64,000 bases of DNA, taken from the NCBI RefSeq assembly GCF_915403165.1, contig NZ_OU659204.1, positions 3,534,001-3,598,000 on the forward strand. Reading direction: 5' to 3'. Positions 40,736 through 49,845 of this stretch are shown in pieces. A program made the translations under genes and the position numbers. This DNA comes from Providencia alcalifaciens (GTDB taxonomy: Bacteria > Pseudomonadota > Gammaproteobacteria > Enterobacterales > Enterobacteriaceae). The notes under the pieces were generated by a model. That model ran no database searches and had not been told where the DNA came from. It saw nothing but the letters and a program-made list of their open reading frames with translations. Each line of letters starts with the position of its first letter. The stretch's first letter is position 1.

Positions 40736-41845
40736 TTAATCCTTATTTTTCCAATACATAGCATTCTTAATTGCCACCAATAGCGCATCAATATTGTGTG
40801 GATACACTTCCCCAATATTGCCAATGCGGAAACAATCGCTTTTTGAAACCTTACCCGGATAGATCACAAACCCTTGGGCTTTAAGCTGCTGATAAAATTG
40901 GCTGAATTGATAATCTTCGGAGTCTGGTGAGTAAAATGCGGAGATAATCGGCGATTGTTGGTCATCATCTAATAACGTGCGAAATCCTAACTGGCGCATA
41001 CCTTCCACCAGCTTGCGCTGATTTTGCTGATAACGCTGGAAACGGGCATTCACGCCACCTTCTTGGGCTAGCTCTTTCAAGGCTTGAGCGAAAGCCAGCA
41101 CCGTGTGTGTTGGGGAAGTAAAGCGCCATTTTCCATGAAATTCCTCCATGCAGCGCCATTGCGCATACAGGTCAAGGGACAAGGAACGGGAGCGCCCTGC
41201 ACATTTTTCCAATTCGCAGGTACGGGCTATCACAAACCCAAACCCCGGAACCCCTTGGATACATTTGTTGGCCGAGCTGATCAGAAAATCAATATTCAGC
41301 GCCCCCACATCCAGAGGGATCCCTCCGAAACTGCTCATCGCATCCACGATATAGCGTTTTTGATAGCGCTTGGCTAATACCGCCACTTGCTCTATCGGGT
41401 TCAAAATCCCAGTGGTGGTTTCACAATGCACCATCGCAATATGGCTGATTTGGCTATCTTGCTGTAGAAGGTGCTCAATCGCCGCCACATCGGGTTTTGC
41501 CACTTCACCGCAATCATAAACATGGTGAGAAATACCCATCAATTGCGCCATTTCTGCCATGCGTGCGCCATAAGCGCCATTGCTGACAATCAGGATTTTA
41601 TCTTGCGGCGCAAGTACAGAACCCAGCACCGCTTCCACGGCGTAGCTCCCACTCCCTTGGAGTAACACACTGGTATACCCCGCTTGTGTTGTTGCTAATT
41701 CGACTAACTGCTGACGAATACGTTGCACCACACCCAAGTTGTAATCATCGTCCCATGTGCAGCTATCAAACAGCATTGCCTCTTTCACAGTTTGTGACGT
41801 CGTCAAAGGCCCCGGCGTTAACAGCAGATATTGATTTGTTGTCAT
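40736..41845 (-). CDS. phnW: 2-Aminoethylphosphonate-pyruvate transaminase
   Basis: A 369-residue PLP-dependent class V aminotransferase. The cofactor lysine is Lys194 in [14 protein letters not shown]. It transfers the amino group of 2-aminoethylphosphonate to pyruvate, giving phosphonoacetaldehyde for PhnX. Its start is 13 bases from a palindrome resembling a PhnR operator. Length agrees with the family (about 367). Confidence 0.96.
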   Translation of the reverse strand: MTTNQYLLLTPGPLTTSQTVKEAMLFDSCTWDDDYNLGVVQRIRQQLVELATTQAGYTSVLLQGSGSYAVEAVLGSVLAPQDKILIVSNGAYGARMAEMAQLMGISHHVYDCGEVAKPDVAAIEHLLQQDSQISHIAMVHCETTTGILNPIEQVAVLAKRYQKRYIVDAMSSFGGIPLDVGALNIDFLISSANKCIQGVPGFGFVIARTCELEKCAGRSRSLSLDLYAQWRCMEEFHGKWRFTSPTHTVLAFAQALKELAQEGGVNARFQRYQQNQRKLVEGMRQLGFRTLLDDDQQSPIISAFYSPDSEDYQFSQFYQQLKAQGFVIYPGKVSKSDCFRIGNIGEVYPHNIDALLVAIKNAMYWKNKD

Positions 41846-41858
41846 TTAAACTCACCAT

Positions 41859-41870
41859 TGGTCTATACCA
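41859..41870 (-). promoter_or_regulatory. Likely PhnR operator upstream of phnW
   Basis: TGGTCTATACCA is a near-perfect palindrome, of the type bound by HutC-family GntR regulators (TGGTCTAGACCA-like). The same core occurs before phnS. Confidence 0.6.
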
Positions 41871-41995
41871 GATTGGCATTATAATGACGGCAGATGAACA
41901 AGAAGGTCAAAGGAAAAGACGCCCTGCAACAAAAAATTCATATTGGCGTGTATAATGGATAAAAAATTTTGCGACGAAAAACGGATACATTATCG

Positions 41996-42703
41996 ATGGA
42001 TGAACAGCCACAGTACCTTCTTATCAAAGCTCAATTACAAGCAAGAATTCAGAGCGGCGCGCTGAAAAGTGGCGATAAACTGCCCTCTGAGCGCGAACTG
42101 TGTGCCATCTTCAATACCACGCGCGTCACTATTAGAGAAAGCTTGGCACAGCTAGAATCTAGCGGTGCCATTTACCGTTCTGAACGCCGTGGCTGGTTTG
42201 TGACTCCCGAGCGTTTATGGCTTGATCCAACACAAAATACCAACTTCCATAAACTGTGTTTAGAACAAAGCCGCCAACCCAAAACCAAGTTGTTAGAGGG
42301 AAAAGTCGTCACTGTGCCTGTCGAAGCCATGACGCCACTGCAATTGCAGCCTTTCGAACAAATTTACCTGCTCACTCGCCTGCGTTATGCGGATGACCGC
42401 GCCGTTTGCTACAGTGAAAACCATTGTCTTCCCGCTCGAGTACCTGAGCTATTAAGCCATGATTTGAATGGCAGCCTCACCGAAGTGTATGAACAGCACT
42501 ACGGGTTGATTTATACCAGTATGCACTTATCATTTTATCCCACAGCCATGCCACCGCAGGCGGCCAGCGCATTAAGGGTTGCAGTCGGTCGTCCAGCCCT
42601 GCTATTGCAACGTTTAAACTACGATCAGCACGGGCGAATTCTGGATTATGATGTGGAATATTGGCGTCATGATAGCCTACGAATCGAGGTAGATACCCTC
42701 TAA
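41996..42703 (+). CDS. phnR: GntR/HutC-family regulator of phosphonate genes
   Basis: A 235-residue regulator. The N-terminal winged helix ([39 protein letters not shown]) is followed by a UbiC-transcription-regulator-like effector domain (about 90-235). Long stretches match Salmonella PhnR, such as [16 protein letters not shown] and [11 protein letters not shown]. The ATG giving [11 protein letters not shown] is chosen on this similarity; codons back to a TTG upstream are not supported. It is transcribed divergently from phnW and ahead of phnSTUV. Confidence 0.93.
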   Translation: MDEQPQYLLIKAQLQARIQSGALKSGDKLPSERELCAIFNTTRVTIRESLAQLESSGAIYRSERRGWFVTPERLWLDPTQNTNFHKLCLEQSRQPKTKLLEGKVVTVPVEAMTPLQLQPFEQIYLLTRLRYADDRAVCYSENHCLPARVPELLSHDLNGSLTEVYEQHYGLIYTSMHLSFYPTAMPPQAASALRVAVGRPALLLQRLNYDQHGRILDYDVEYWRHDSLRIEVDTL

Positions 42704-42783
42704 TCTCCACGCTCAAAAATAAATTTTTGCTTTCTCGGTAGATTTCATTTTTTTGTCACATAAACCCGTTAGCGTAAAAACAC

Positions 42784-42795
42784 TGGTATATACCA
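42784..42795 (+). promoter_or_regulatory. Likely PhnR operator upstream of phnS
   Basis: TGGTATATACCA is a perfect palindrome 32 bases before the phnS ATG, the same class as the site before phnW. Confidence 0.62.
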
Positions 42796-42827
42796 GATAA
42801 CTTTAACGACTAACTGGAGATCTGGAG

Positions 42828-43853
42828 ATGAAACGTAAAATGAAACCTACCCCTCTTGCTGTGTTACTCCTTGCCGCCCTGAGCTCTACCTCAGTTTGGG
42901 CTGCGCCTGTCGTCACGGTTTACTCCGCAGATGGTCTTCATGATGGCAATAACAGCTGGTATCAGGCTCAGTTTAATGCCTTTACTCAGCAAACAGGGAT
43001 TAAAGTGCAGTACGTCGAAGGTGGCTCAGGTGCCATCGTTGAGCGTTTAGCCAAAGAGCGCACTAACCCGCAAGCGGATGTGCTCGTCACCGTTCCCCCA
43101 TTTATCCAACGTGCCGCCAAAACTGAATTGCTGGCAAAATTCACGCCAGATGCCGCGGTAAGTATTCCTAACTCAACGGAGTACTACACCCCCATCGTGA
43201 ATAACTACCTAACCTTTATCTATAACGACAAACTGCTAAAAGCTCCACCAGCAACGTGGAATGAACTCCTCGACGCCCGTTTTAAAAATAAGCTGCAATA
43301 CTCCACACCGGGACAAGCGGGAGATGGTACCGCCGTCATGCTGCAAGTGTTTCATAGCTTTGGTGGCAAAGAGGCCGGTTTTGATTACCTCGGTAAGCTA
43401 CAAGCCAACAACGTCGGCCCATCCGCCTCAACAGGGAAATTAACCGCGTTAGTCAACAAAGGCGAGCTGTACATCGCAAATGGTGATTTGCAGATGAATC
43501 TTTCCCAAATGGAACGCAATCCGAACGTGAAAATCTTTTGGCCCGCCGATGGAAAAGGCGAACGCAGCGCGCTGGTTCTGCCTTATGTGGTTGGCTTAGT
43601 AAACAACGGTCCTGAAACTGAAAATGGCAAAAAGCTGATTAACTTTCTGTTAGACAAACAAGCCCAAAGCCACGTTAGCGAACTGTCATGGGGAATGCCT
43701 GTACGCTCAGATTTGACGCCAAACGATCCACAATTCCACAAAGCCACTGAAATCCTCAAAGGCGTCAAAACATGGCAACCGAATTGGGACGATGTTGCAG
43801 CGTCCCTTTCGAACGATATTACCCGTTGGCACAAAGTCACCGAAAGCGAGTAA
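42828..43853 (+). CDS. phnS: 2-Aminoethylphosphonate ABC transporter substrate-binding protein
   Basis: A 341-residue periplasmic protein. The signal peptide is [18 protein letters not shown]... cut after WA. The rest is a type II periplasmic binding fold like iron(III)-binding proteins, with [12 protein letters not shown] and [20 protein letters not shown]. In Salmonella PhnS captures 2-aminoethylphosphonate for PhnTUV. CTGGAGATCTGGAG before the ATG is a strong ribosome site. It heads phnSTUV. Confidence 0.92.
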   Translation: MKRKMKPTPLAVLLLAALSSTSVWAAPVVTVYSADGLHDGNNSWYQAQFNAFTQQTGIKVQYVEGGSGAIVERLAKERTNPQADVLVTVPPFIQRAAKTELLAKFTPDAAVSIPNSTEYYTPIVNNYLTFIYNDKLLKAPPATWNELLDARFKNKLQYSTPGQAGDGTAVMLQVFHSFGGKEAGFDYLGKLQANNVGPSASTGKLTALVNKGELYIANGDLQMNLSQMERNPNVKIFWPADGKGERSALVLPYVVGLVNNGPETENGKKLINFLLDKQAQSHVSELSWGMPVRSDLTPNDPQFHKATEILKGVKTWQPNWDDVAASLSNDITRWHKVTESE

Positions 43854-43860
43854 GTGAATT

Positions 43861-44970
43861 ATGTTGATGAAAAGAAAGACAGAAACACCAAGCCCGCGCA
43901 CTGACCATTCAGGCATTGTGCTGGAGTCTTTACGGGTTTCTTACCATAACAATGTGGTGCTTAAGCCGTTATCTCTGACCATCGAACCTGGTGAAATACT
44001 GGTGTTGATTGGCCCTTCAGGCTCCGGTAAAACCACCGTGTTACGGTCAATCGCGGGTTTTGCACAACCGGACAGCGGGCGCATTTTAATGGGTGACACG
44101 GATATCACCCACCTTCCCCCGTATCAACGGGGGCTCGGCATGGTAGTACAGAACTACGCCCTCTTCCCGCATATGAAAGTGGAAGATAATGTTGCCTTTG
44201 GTTTACGCGCCCAAAAACAGCCTAAAGCGCTGGTCAAAGAGCGCGTGGCGGAGGCATTAAACATTGTCGGTATGAGCGACTATGCCGCTCGTTATCCGCA
44301 CCAGTTATCCGGTGGACAGCAGCAGCGCGTTGCCATCGCTCGCGCCATAGCCGTTCGCCCTCGAGTGCTTTTGCTCGATGAGCCGTTATCTGCCCTCGAT
44401 GCCCAAATTCGCCATAATATGGTGGAAGAGATTGCAAGGCTGCACCGCGAATTACCTGAGCTAACCATTTTGTACGTCACCCATGATCAAACCGAAGCCC
44501 TCGCTTTAGGGAATAAAATTGGCATCATGAAAGATGGCTATTTGGTGGCACACGGGGAGAAAAATGCCCTGTATCATCGCCCGCCTAACCGCTTTGCCGC
44601 CGAGTTTTTAGGGCGCGCCAATATTTTGTCTGCAACCACCTTGGGCTTTTCTTCAGTACCTGCCCAAGTCAGTGTGAGCTGTGGCGGTACGCTCATTGAA
44701 GCGCAAACCCAAGGAATGCAGCACAACAGCCACAAATTAATCTGTATTCGCCCACAGCATATTAGCCTCACCCCACGAGAAGATACCTCAAACCAGTTAC
44801 ACGCCACCTTACAGTCCATCCGCTGGCAGGGGGATATTACCCATTTATTGTGTGATGTTGCGGGGGAAAAAGTGACGGTCGCTGTTACCCATTTATCCCC
44901 GTTACCGCAAGCAGGCGATAAACTCACACTGTGGTTTTCTCCCTCTGATACTGTGTTGATTGAGGAATAA
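43861..44970 (+). CDS. phnT: 2-Aminoethylphosphonate ABC transporter ATPase
   Basis: A 369-residue ABC ATPase. Walker A GPSGSGKT, signature LSGGQQQR, and Walker B LLLDEPLSALDAQ with the H-loop THDQTEALALG are all intact. The C-terminal ~130 residues form a TOBE-like regulatory domain. It lies 7 bases after phnS and just before phnU, whose ATG is one base past its TAA. In the family it powers import by PhnUV. Confidence 0.94.
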   Translation: MLMKRKTETPSPRTDHSGIVLESLRVSYHNNVVLKPLSLTIEPGEILVLIGPSGSGKTTVLRSIAGFAQPDSGRILMGDTDITHLPPYQRGLGMVVQNYALFPHMKVEDNVAFGLRAQKQPKALVKERVAEALNIVGMSDYAARYPHQLSGGQQQRVAIARAIAVRPRVLLLDEPLSALDAQIRHNMVEEIARLHRELPELTILYVTHDQTEALALGNKIGIMKDGYLVAHGEKNALYHRPPNRFAAEFLGRANILSATTLGFSSVPAQVSVSCGGTLIEAQTQGMQHNSHKLICIRPQHISLTPREDTSNQLHATLQSIRWQGDITHLLCDVAGEKVTVAVTHLSPLPQAGDKLTLWFSPSDTVLIEE

Positions 44971-44971
44971 T

Positions 44972-45832
44972 ATGTCGGCTATCAACCTGTCTAAGCCATC
45001 ATCCATAAACCTAAAACCGTTTTATTGGATAGCGCCACCGCTGCTCGTTTTAGCGACGTTATTTTTTTACCCACTGATGCTGATTGGTGAGCAAGCCATT
45101 CAAAGCCCCACTGGCGGCTTAAGCTTAGAAACGTTCTGGCAAGTGATTGAATCTCGCCGATTTATTAGCGGGCTATTCAATACACTACAAATTGCCTTTT
45201 TTGCCACCCTAGGTTGCTTGGTGCTTGGCTCGGTTCTATCCCTGATTCTGGTGTTTATTCCTTTTCCCGGAAGCCGTTTTATTACCCAAGTCATTGATAC
45301 TTTTATCGCACTGCCGACGTTTCTGATCACTCTCGCGTTTACCTTTATTTATGGTTCGGCGGGGTTACTTAATGGCACATTAATGGCGCTGTTTGATTTT
45401 GAACTGCCTCCCGTGGACTTTTTATACTCAATTAATGGCGTGATTTTGGCGGAGATCACTGTCTTTACGCCGCTGGTGATGCGCCCACTCATGGCGGCAC
45501 TGCGCCAAATCGATAAGAACCAGTTAGAAGCCGCCAGCATTTTAGGGGCACACCCTGCCCGCGTTATCAGCCAAGTGATTTTCCCTGCGGCGCTTCCTGC
45601 ATTACTCGCAGGTGGCAGCTTATGTTTGCTGCTGACCACCAACGAATTTGGCATCGTGCTGTTTATCGGGGCAAAAGGAGTGAATACCTTGCCGATGATG
45701 GTCTACAGCAAAGCGATTCTAGAATCTGATTACAGCGTCGCATGCATGATAGCGCTGATTAATATTTTACTGTCTGTCGGGCTATTTAGCCTGTATCGCA
45801 TGGCAACAACCCGTTTCGGAGTGAAAAAATAA
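44972..45832 (+). CDS. phnU: 2-Aminoethylphosphonate ABC transporter permease
   Basis: A 286-residue inner-membrane permease with about six helices. The cytoplasmic EAA loop is LEAASILGAHPARVISQVIFP. The ATG giving MSAINLSKPSS is used, with TGAGGA before it inside phnT. It is one base from the phnT stop, so coupled. It pairs with PhnV to form the channel. Confidence 0.92.
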   Translation: MSAINLSKPSSINLKPFYWIAPPLLVLATLFFYPLMLIGEQAIQSPTGGLSLETFWQVIESRRFISGLFNTLQIAFFATLGCLVLGSVLSLILVFIPFPGSRFITQVIDTFIALPTFLITLAFTFIYGSAGLLNGTLMALFDFELPPVDFLYSINGVILAEITVFTPLVMRPLMAALRQIDKNQLEAASILGAHPARVISQVIFPAALPALLAGGSLCLLLTTNEFGIVLFIGAKGVNTLPMMVYSKAILESDYSVACMIALINILLSVGLFSLYRMATTRFGVKK

Positions 45833-45834
45833 CC

Positions 45835-46632
45835 ATGTTAATTTGGACTAAAACTGGGCGAGCCATTTCAACCGCCATCGCCATCACGCTGTTTTCTTGC
45901 TTGTTTTTGCTGCCATTGGTGATGATTTTAATGTCCAGCTTTAGCCAACAATGGAACAGTATTTTGCCAACTGGCTTTACCTTCGAACATTTTGTGAATG
46001 CGTTTCAAGGGCCCGCATGGGAAGCAATTTTATCCAGCCTAATGATTGGCTTTTGCGCCAGTCTATTTGCGCTGTTTTGCGGTTTGTGGGCAGCCCTTGC
46101 CTTACGCCGCCATAGCGCCCGAATACAAAAATATCTGGGGATCGCGTTCTATTTACCGAGTGCCATTCCATCGGTGTCGATTGGATTAGGGATTTTAGTG
46201 GCATTTAGCCAAGGCTATTTGCAGATGAACGGCACCTTTTGGATTGTGTTTTCCGCTCATTTTGTTCTGATTTCAGCATTCACCTTCAGCAATGTCTCGA
46301 CTGGGTTAACCCGCATTTCCGCAGATATTGAGAATGTGGCATTCAGTTTAGGTGCTTCCCCGTGGTATCGCCTGTGCCATGTCACCCTACCGCTATTGAT
46401 GCCGTGGATGATTTCCGCTGTCGCCTTGAGCCTGTCATTATCCCTCGGAGAATTAGGTGCCACGATGATGCTGTATCCCCCAGGCTGGGCAACTTTGCCA
46501 GTGTCAATTTTCAGCCTTACCGACCGAGGAAATATCGCCGACGGTTCCGCACTGACCATCGTCCTCGTGGCGATCACGCTGTTGTTGATGATGAAGCTGG
46601 AGAGAGTGGCAAAGAGATTGGGGCAGAGGTAA
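45835..46632 (+). CDS. phnV: 2-Aminoethylphosphonate ABC transporter permease
   Basis: A 265-residue permease, the second membrane subunit, with about six helices and the EAA loop IENVAFSLGASPWYRLCHVTLP. It starts 2 bases after the phnU stop and ends the operon; a small hairpin follows. It is the same length class as Salmonella PhnV. Confidence 0.92.
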   Translation: MLIWTKTGRAISTAIAITLFSCLFLLPLVMILMSSFSQQWNSILPTGFTFEHFVNAFQGPAWEAILSSLMIGFCASLFALFCGLWAALALRRHSARIQKYLGIAFYLPSAIPSVSIGLGILVAFSQGYLQMNGTFWIVFSAHFVLISAFTFSNVSTGLTRISADIENVAFSLGASPWYRLCHVTLPLLMPWMISAVALSLSLSLGELGATMMLYPPGWATLPVSIFSLTDRGNIADGSALTIVLVAITLLLMMKLERVAKRLGQR

Positions 46633-46651
46633 GTAGCGAAAAGATAAAAGC

Positions 46652-46670
46652 AAAGCCCTAAATGGGCTTT
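46652..46670 (+). terminator. Hairpin after phnV
   Basis: AAAGCCC and GGGCTTT form a stem with a 5-base loop, followed by ATTAAT. It lies between phnV (+) and vapC (-). Confidence 0.6.
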
Positions 46671-46716
46671 ATTAATGTAATGGTTATATCCAATAAATTA
46701 AACACTAATTTAATAA

Positions 46717-47136
46717 CTATGGCTGCAACCAATCTTCTAGTTTCAATCCCAATACTCGTGAAAACTCTCGGGTATTGTTAGTCACCAATATAGAGTTAGT
46801 TGCTAATGCATGACCGGCTATTGCAGTATCATTATTGCCAATAGGCGTTCCGGCTTCCGATAATGCTTTCTTAATTGCCGTTGTTGCATCAATTGCATCT
46901 TTATCCCAAGTAAGAACGCCATCAAGACGCTCACAAAATGCATCGACTAAAAAATTATGCTTAAGTGAGGCTTTTTTACCTATCGCCCCAAAGCGCATTT
47001 CTGAATAAGTAATCGCAGAAATAACAATAGAATGTCGATGCATAACACAATCTTGCAGTCTCTGTAGTAGATACATGGGTTGCTCTCTCATAATGAAAGA
47101 GCAAATATTGGTATCAAGCATGTAGAGTTTTGTCAC
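46717..47136 (-). CDS. vapC: PIN-domain toxin VapC
   Basis: A 139-residue PIN-fold ribonuclease. The acidic catalytic set is visible: Asp8 (MLDTNICSFIMR), Glu46 (ITYSEM) and Asp103 (GNNDTAIAGHAL). In enterobacteria VapC toxins of this type cleave initiator tRNA, but its target here is not proven. Its ATG overlaps the antitoxin stop by 4 bases (ATGA), the usual coupling. It is located between phnV and pyrL. Confidence 0.93.
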   Translation of the reverse strand: MTKLYMLDTNICSFIMREQPMYLLQRLQDCVMHRHSIVISAITYSEMRFGAIGKKASLKHNFLVDAFCERLDGVLTWDKDAIDATTAIKKALSEAGTPIGNNDTAIAGHALATNSILVTNNTREFSRVLGLKLEDWLQP

Positions 47137-47366
47137 AAAACTATCCTTCCATCTTCAATCACGTCTTCACGTTCAAGTAAGAAATCTTTGTCTGCTTTAT
47201 CTTCATCTCTTAGTGATAGCCAATTAGGTTTGACTGGACGAAGAATAATACGATTCCCTTCACGACTAATCTCTAATTCATTTACACCTTCAAAATCAAT
47301 ATCTTTAGGTAAACGAACTGCGCGATTATTACCATTTTTAAATACAGCAACAATTTTAGTTACCAT
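47133..47366 (-). CDS. vapB: Antitoxin VapB
   Basis: A 77-residue antitoxin with an N-terminal AbrB/MazE swapped-hairpin DNA-binding domain (KIVAVFKNGNNRAVRLPKDIDF) and a C-terminal toxin-binding tail. GAGGAGGAATT before the ATG is an excellent ribosome site. Together with VapC it would repress its own promoter at the ACATATGT-type palindromes upstream. Confidence 0.93.
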   Translation of the reverse strand: MVTKIVAVFKNGNNRAVRLPKDIDFEGVNELEISREGNRIILRPVKPNWLSLRDEDKADKDFLLEREDVIEDGRIVL

Positions 47367-47394
47367 AATTCCTCCTCAAATGCCGAAAGAATAA

Positions 47395-47439
47395 ACATAT
47401 GTTAAGTATATGCCCACTTAGACATATGTCAACATATGC
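47395..47439 (-). promoter_or_regulatory. Palindromic vapBC operator
   Basis: ACATATGT occurs at 47395-47402 and 47422-47429, with a near copy (ACATATGC) at 47432-47439. Spacing and position, 30 to 70 bases before vapB, suit binding by a VapBC complex. The operator is near the pyrL promoter but on the other side. Confidence 0.6.
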
Positions 47440-47476
47440 CAAAACCAAAAAAATTCATTTTTCTGTTAGCAAACGC

Positions 47477-47504
47477 TTGCGTCATTATGCCACACGCGTA
47501 TAAT
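47477..47504 (+). promoter_or_regulatory. Sigma-70 promoter of pyrLBI
   Basis: TTGCGT (-35) and TATAAT (-10) are separated by 16 bases. Transcription would start near 47511, before the leader ORF. Confidence 0.72.
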
Positions 47505-47529
47505 GCGCCACAATTTGCCGGGAGAAACC

Positions 47530-47679
47530 ATGAACGCTGCTGCTCTATTTTTGAAAGAGAACACCGACACCGCACTGCCATCACGCGGTCTAGGCAGCCT
47601 GTTTTTCCCCGCCGTATTTTCTAAGAAGCCCCTCAATGAGGGGCTTTTTTTTGGCCTACTAGATAGCAAGTCTTGCTGA
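47530..47679 (+). CDS. pyrL: pyrBI operon leader peptide
   Basis: A 49-codon leader. It reads MNAAALFLKENTDTALPSR...LFFPAVFSKKPLNEGLFFG, and its 3' half spans the attenuator. In E. coli, coupling between the ribosome on the leader and RNA polymerase, which pauses at U-rich tracts when UTP is low, prevents the terminator from forming. The Us here are in the CTATTTTTG, GTTTTTCC and GTATTTTC tracts. GGAGAAACC precedes the ATG. The sequence is not conserved with E. coli PyrL, but the layout is. Confidence 0.8.
   Translation: MNAAALFLKENTDTALPSRGLGSLFFPAVFSKKPLNEGLFFGLLDSKSC
47626..47652 (+). terminator. pyrBI attenuator
   Basis: AAGCCCCTC and GAGGGGCTT form a tight stem with a 3-base loop, followed by eight Ts. 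It lies inside the leader ORF and 43 bases before pyrB. Confidence 0.93.
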
Positions 47680-47694
47680 TACAGGAGAATCACG

Positions 47695-48630
47695 ATGCCG
47701 AATCCGTTATATCACCGCGACATAATCTCAATTAACGATTTAGATAAAACCGACCTTGAATTAGTCCTTAAAGTGGCTGCTTCATTAAAGCAGCAACCTC
47801 AACCTGAGTTTCTGAAGCATAAGGTTATCGCTAGCTGTTTCTTCGAAGCATCGACACGTACCCGCCTGTCATTCGAAACCGCCATTCATCGTTTAGGGGC
47901 ATCTGTCGTCGGCTTCTCCGATAGCGCCAACACCTCATTAGGTAAGAAAGGCGAGACGCTTGCAGACACCATTTCCGTTATCAGCCAGTACGTGGATGCG
48001 ATTGTGATGCGCCACCCGCAGGAAGGTGCCGCGCGTTTAGCCAGCCAGTTTTCTGGTTCGGTTCCGATTATCAACGCAGGCGATGGCTCTAACCAGCACC
48101 CTACCCAAACCCTGTTAGACCTGTTTACTATCCAAGAAACTCAAGGTCGCTTAGATAACCTGAAAATCGCGATGGTCGGTGACCTGAAATATGGCAGAAC
48201 AGTGCATTCACTGACTCAAGCGCTATCGAAGTTTGAAGGAAACCACTTCTACTTTATTTCCCCTGAAGTGTTATCGATGCCGGCTCATATCCTGAATATT
48301 CTGGATGAAAAAGGCGCGACTTACAGCCTGCATAACAATGTCGATGAAGTGATCCCTGAAGTGGATATTCTGTATATGACTCGCGTTCAAAAAGAGCGCT
48401 TAGACCCATCAGAATATGCCAACGTCAAAGCGCAATTTATTCTGCGCGCCCAAGACCTGCACAGTGCCAAAGATAATTTAAAAGTACTGCACCCGCTTCC
48501 GCGTATCGATGAAATTACCGTGGATGTCGATAGCACCCCTTACGCTTATTACTTCCAGCAAGCAGGGAATGGGATTTACGCGCGCCAAGCGCTGCTGTCT
48601 CTGGTATTAAATAAAGAACTGGCAATCTGA
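47695..48630 (+). CDS. pyrB: Aspartate carbamoyltransferase catalytic subunit
   Basis: A 311-residue enzyme, the same length as E. coli PyrB. It joins carbamoyl phosphate and aspartate in pyrimidine synthesis. The STRTR motif is at residues 53-57, and [12 protein letters not shown] is the conserved interior segment. CAGGAGAATCACG precedes the ATG. It is co-transcribed with pyrI 10 bases later and controlled by the attenuator upstream. Confidence 0.97.
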   Translation: MPNPLYHRDIISINDLDKTDLELVLKVAASLKQQPQPEFLKHKVIASCFFEASTRTRLSFETAIHRLGASVVGFSDSANTSLGKKGETLADTISVISQYVDAIVMRHPQEGAARLASQFSGSVPIINAGDGSNQHPTQTLLDLFTIQETQGRLDNLKIAMVGDLKYGRTVHSLTQALSKFEGNHFYFISPEVLSMPAHILNILDEKGATYSLHNNVDEVIPEVDILYMTRVQKERLDPSEYANVKAQFILRAQDLHSAKDNLKVLHPLPRIDEITVDVDSTPYAYYFQQAGNGIYARQALLSLVLNKELAI

Positions 48631-48640
48631 GGAGAAGACC

Positions 48641-49105
48641 ATGACACACGACCATAAATTACAAGTTGAAGCCATCCGTTGCGGCACTGTCATCGACCAT
48701 ATCCCTGCTCAAATTGGGTTCAAATTACTGAAGCTGTTTAAGCTCACCAAAACCGATGAACGCATCACTATCGGGCTCAATTTACCCTCCAGCAATATGG
48801 GTAAAAAAGACATTATCAAAATCGAAAATACCTTTTTAACCCCGGAACAAGCTAACCAATTAGCGATGTATGCGCCGGAAGCTACCGTTAATCGCATTGA
48901 AGATTATCAAGTAGTCGAAAAATTAGACCTGAAATTACCAGAGCAAATCGACAGCGTATTAGTGTGCCCAAACAGCAACTGTATTAGCCATAATGAGCCC
49001 GTTTCCAGCAGTTTCCGCATTAAAAAACGCGCGAAACATGTGGCATTAACCTGCAAATTCTGTGAAAAAGAGTTCGATAGAGACGCCGTGATCAATAATC
49101 AGTAA
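48641..49105 (+). CDS. pyrI: Aspartate carbamoyltransferase regulatory subunit
   Basis: A 154-residue allosteric subunit (E. coli PyrI is 153). The nucleotide-binding N-terminal domain is followed by a zinc domain with CPNSNC and CKFC cysteines contacting PyrB. It binds CTP and ATP. GAGGAGAAGACC precedes the ATG. ridA follows after 92 bases. Confidence 0.97.
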   Translation: MTHDHKLQVEAIRCGTVIDHIPAQIGFKLLKLFKLTKTDERITIGLNLPSSNMGKKDIIKIENTFLTPEQANQLAMYAPEATVNRIEDYQVVEKLDLKLPEQIDSVLVCPNSNCISHNEPVSSSFRIKKRAKHVALTCKFCEKEFDRDAVINNQ

Positions 49106-49197
49106 GGTATTTAGGCGTAGACTGCGTCTTTGTGTGGATGCCGTTCCATGTCTATAATAGCGTCCAAACCCTTTTTTACGTGATAAACGGAGAAATT

Positions 49198-49584
49198 ATG
49201 TCATACGAAATCAGCACCGAAAATGCACCAGCCGCTATTGGTCCTTACGTTCAAGGCGTCGATTTAGGCAGTATGGTTATGACTTCAGGTCAAATTCCTG
49301 TTGATCCAAAAACCGGTAATGTCCCTGAGGATATCGCAGCACAAACTCGTCAGTCACTGGCAAACGTAAAAGCGATTTTAGAAAAAGCAGGTCTGGGCGT
49401 TGCTAACATCGTAAAAACCACCGTTTTTGTGAAAGATTTAAATGATTTCGGTACCGTTAACGCCACTTACGAAGAGTTTTTTAAACAACATAATGCGCCA
49501 TTCCCTGCGCGTTCTTGCGTTGAAGTTGCGCGTCTGCCAAAAGATGTGAAAATCGAAATCGAAGCTATCGCAGTACGTAAATAG
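49198..49584 (+). CDS. ridA: 2-Iminobutanoate/2-iminopropanoate deaminase
   Basis: A 128-residue YjgF/YER057c/UK114-family protein that clears reactive enamine intermediates made by PLP enzymes. The signature VEVARLPKDVKIEIEAIAV is near the C-terminus, including the key Arg in FPARSCVEV. The internal ATG giving MSYEISTENAP is preceded by ACGGAGAAATT, so it is chosen over the longer frame. It is next to pyrBI as in E. coli. Confidence 0.95.
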   Translation: MSYEISTENAPAAIGPYVQGVDLGSMVMTSGQIPVDPKTGNVPEDIAAQTRQSLANVKAILEKAGLGVANIVKTTVFVKDLNDFGTVNATYEEFFKQHNAPFPARSCVEVARLPKDVKIEIEAIAVRK

Positions 49585-49615
49585 TTTTATTCAGTTTCAG
49601 ATTGTCAGTCTGATA

Positions 49616-49646
49616 GCCTGCTAACCCATTGTCAGCAGGCTTTTTT
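49616..49646 (+). terminator. Terminator of ridA
   Basis: GCCTGCT pairs with AGCAGGC across an 11-base loop, followed by TTTTTT. Confidence 0.88.
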
Positions 49647-49650
49647 CTTT

Positions 49651-49691
49651 ATATGAAAGCTGTCCACCTAGATATGAAAACAGCCCACCTA
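49651..49691. repeat. Tandem 21-bp near-repeat
   Basis: ATATGAAAGCTGTCCACCTA is followed directly by a similar unit, ATATGAAAACAGCCCACCTA. It lies between ridA and the MFS gene. Its meaning is unclear; an operator is possible. Confidence 0.5.
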
Positions 49692-49845
49692 AAAATATCA
49701 ATCCACTTTTAGGCTATTCTCTGTATCCCAAAGTGCCCTTCTCTTTTTCTCGCTGTTTTGTCACGATACCCCTCGGGATATATCCGCAACATCACTTTAT
49801 GACTTATTCAATTCAGGACTATGTTTAGCCCCTGCGGATACCTAT

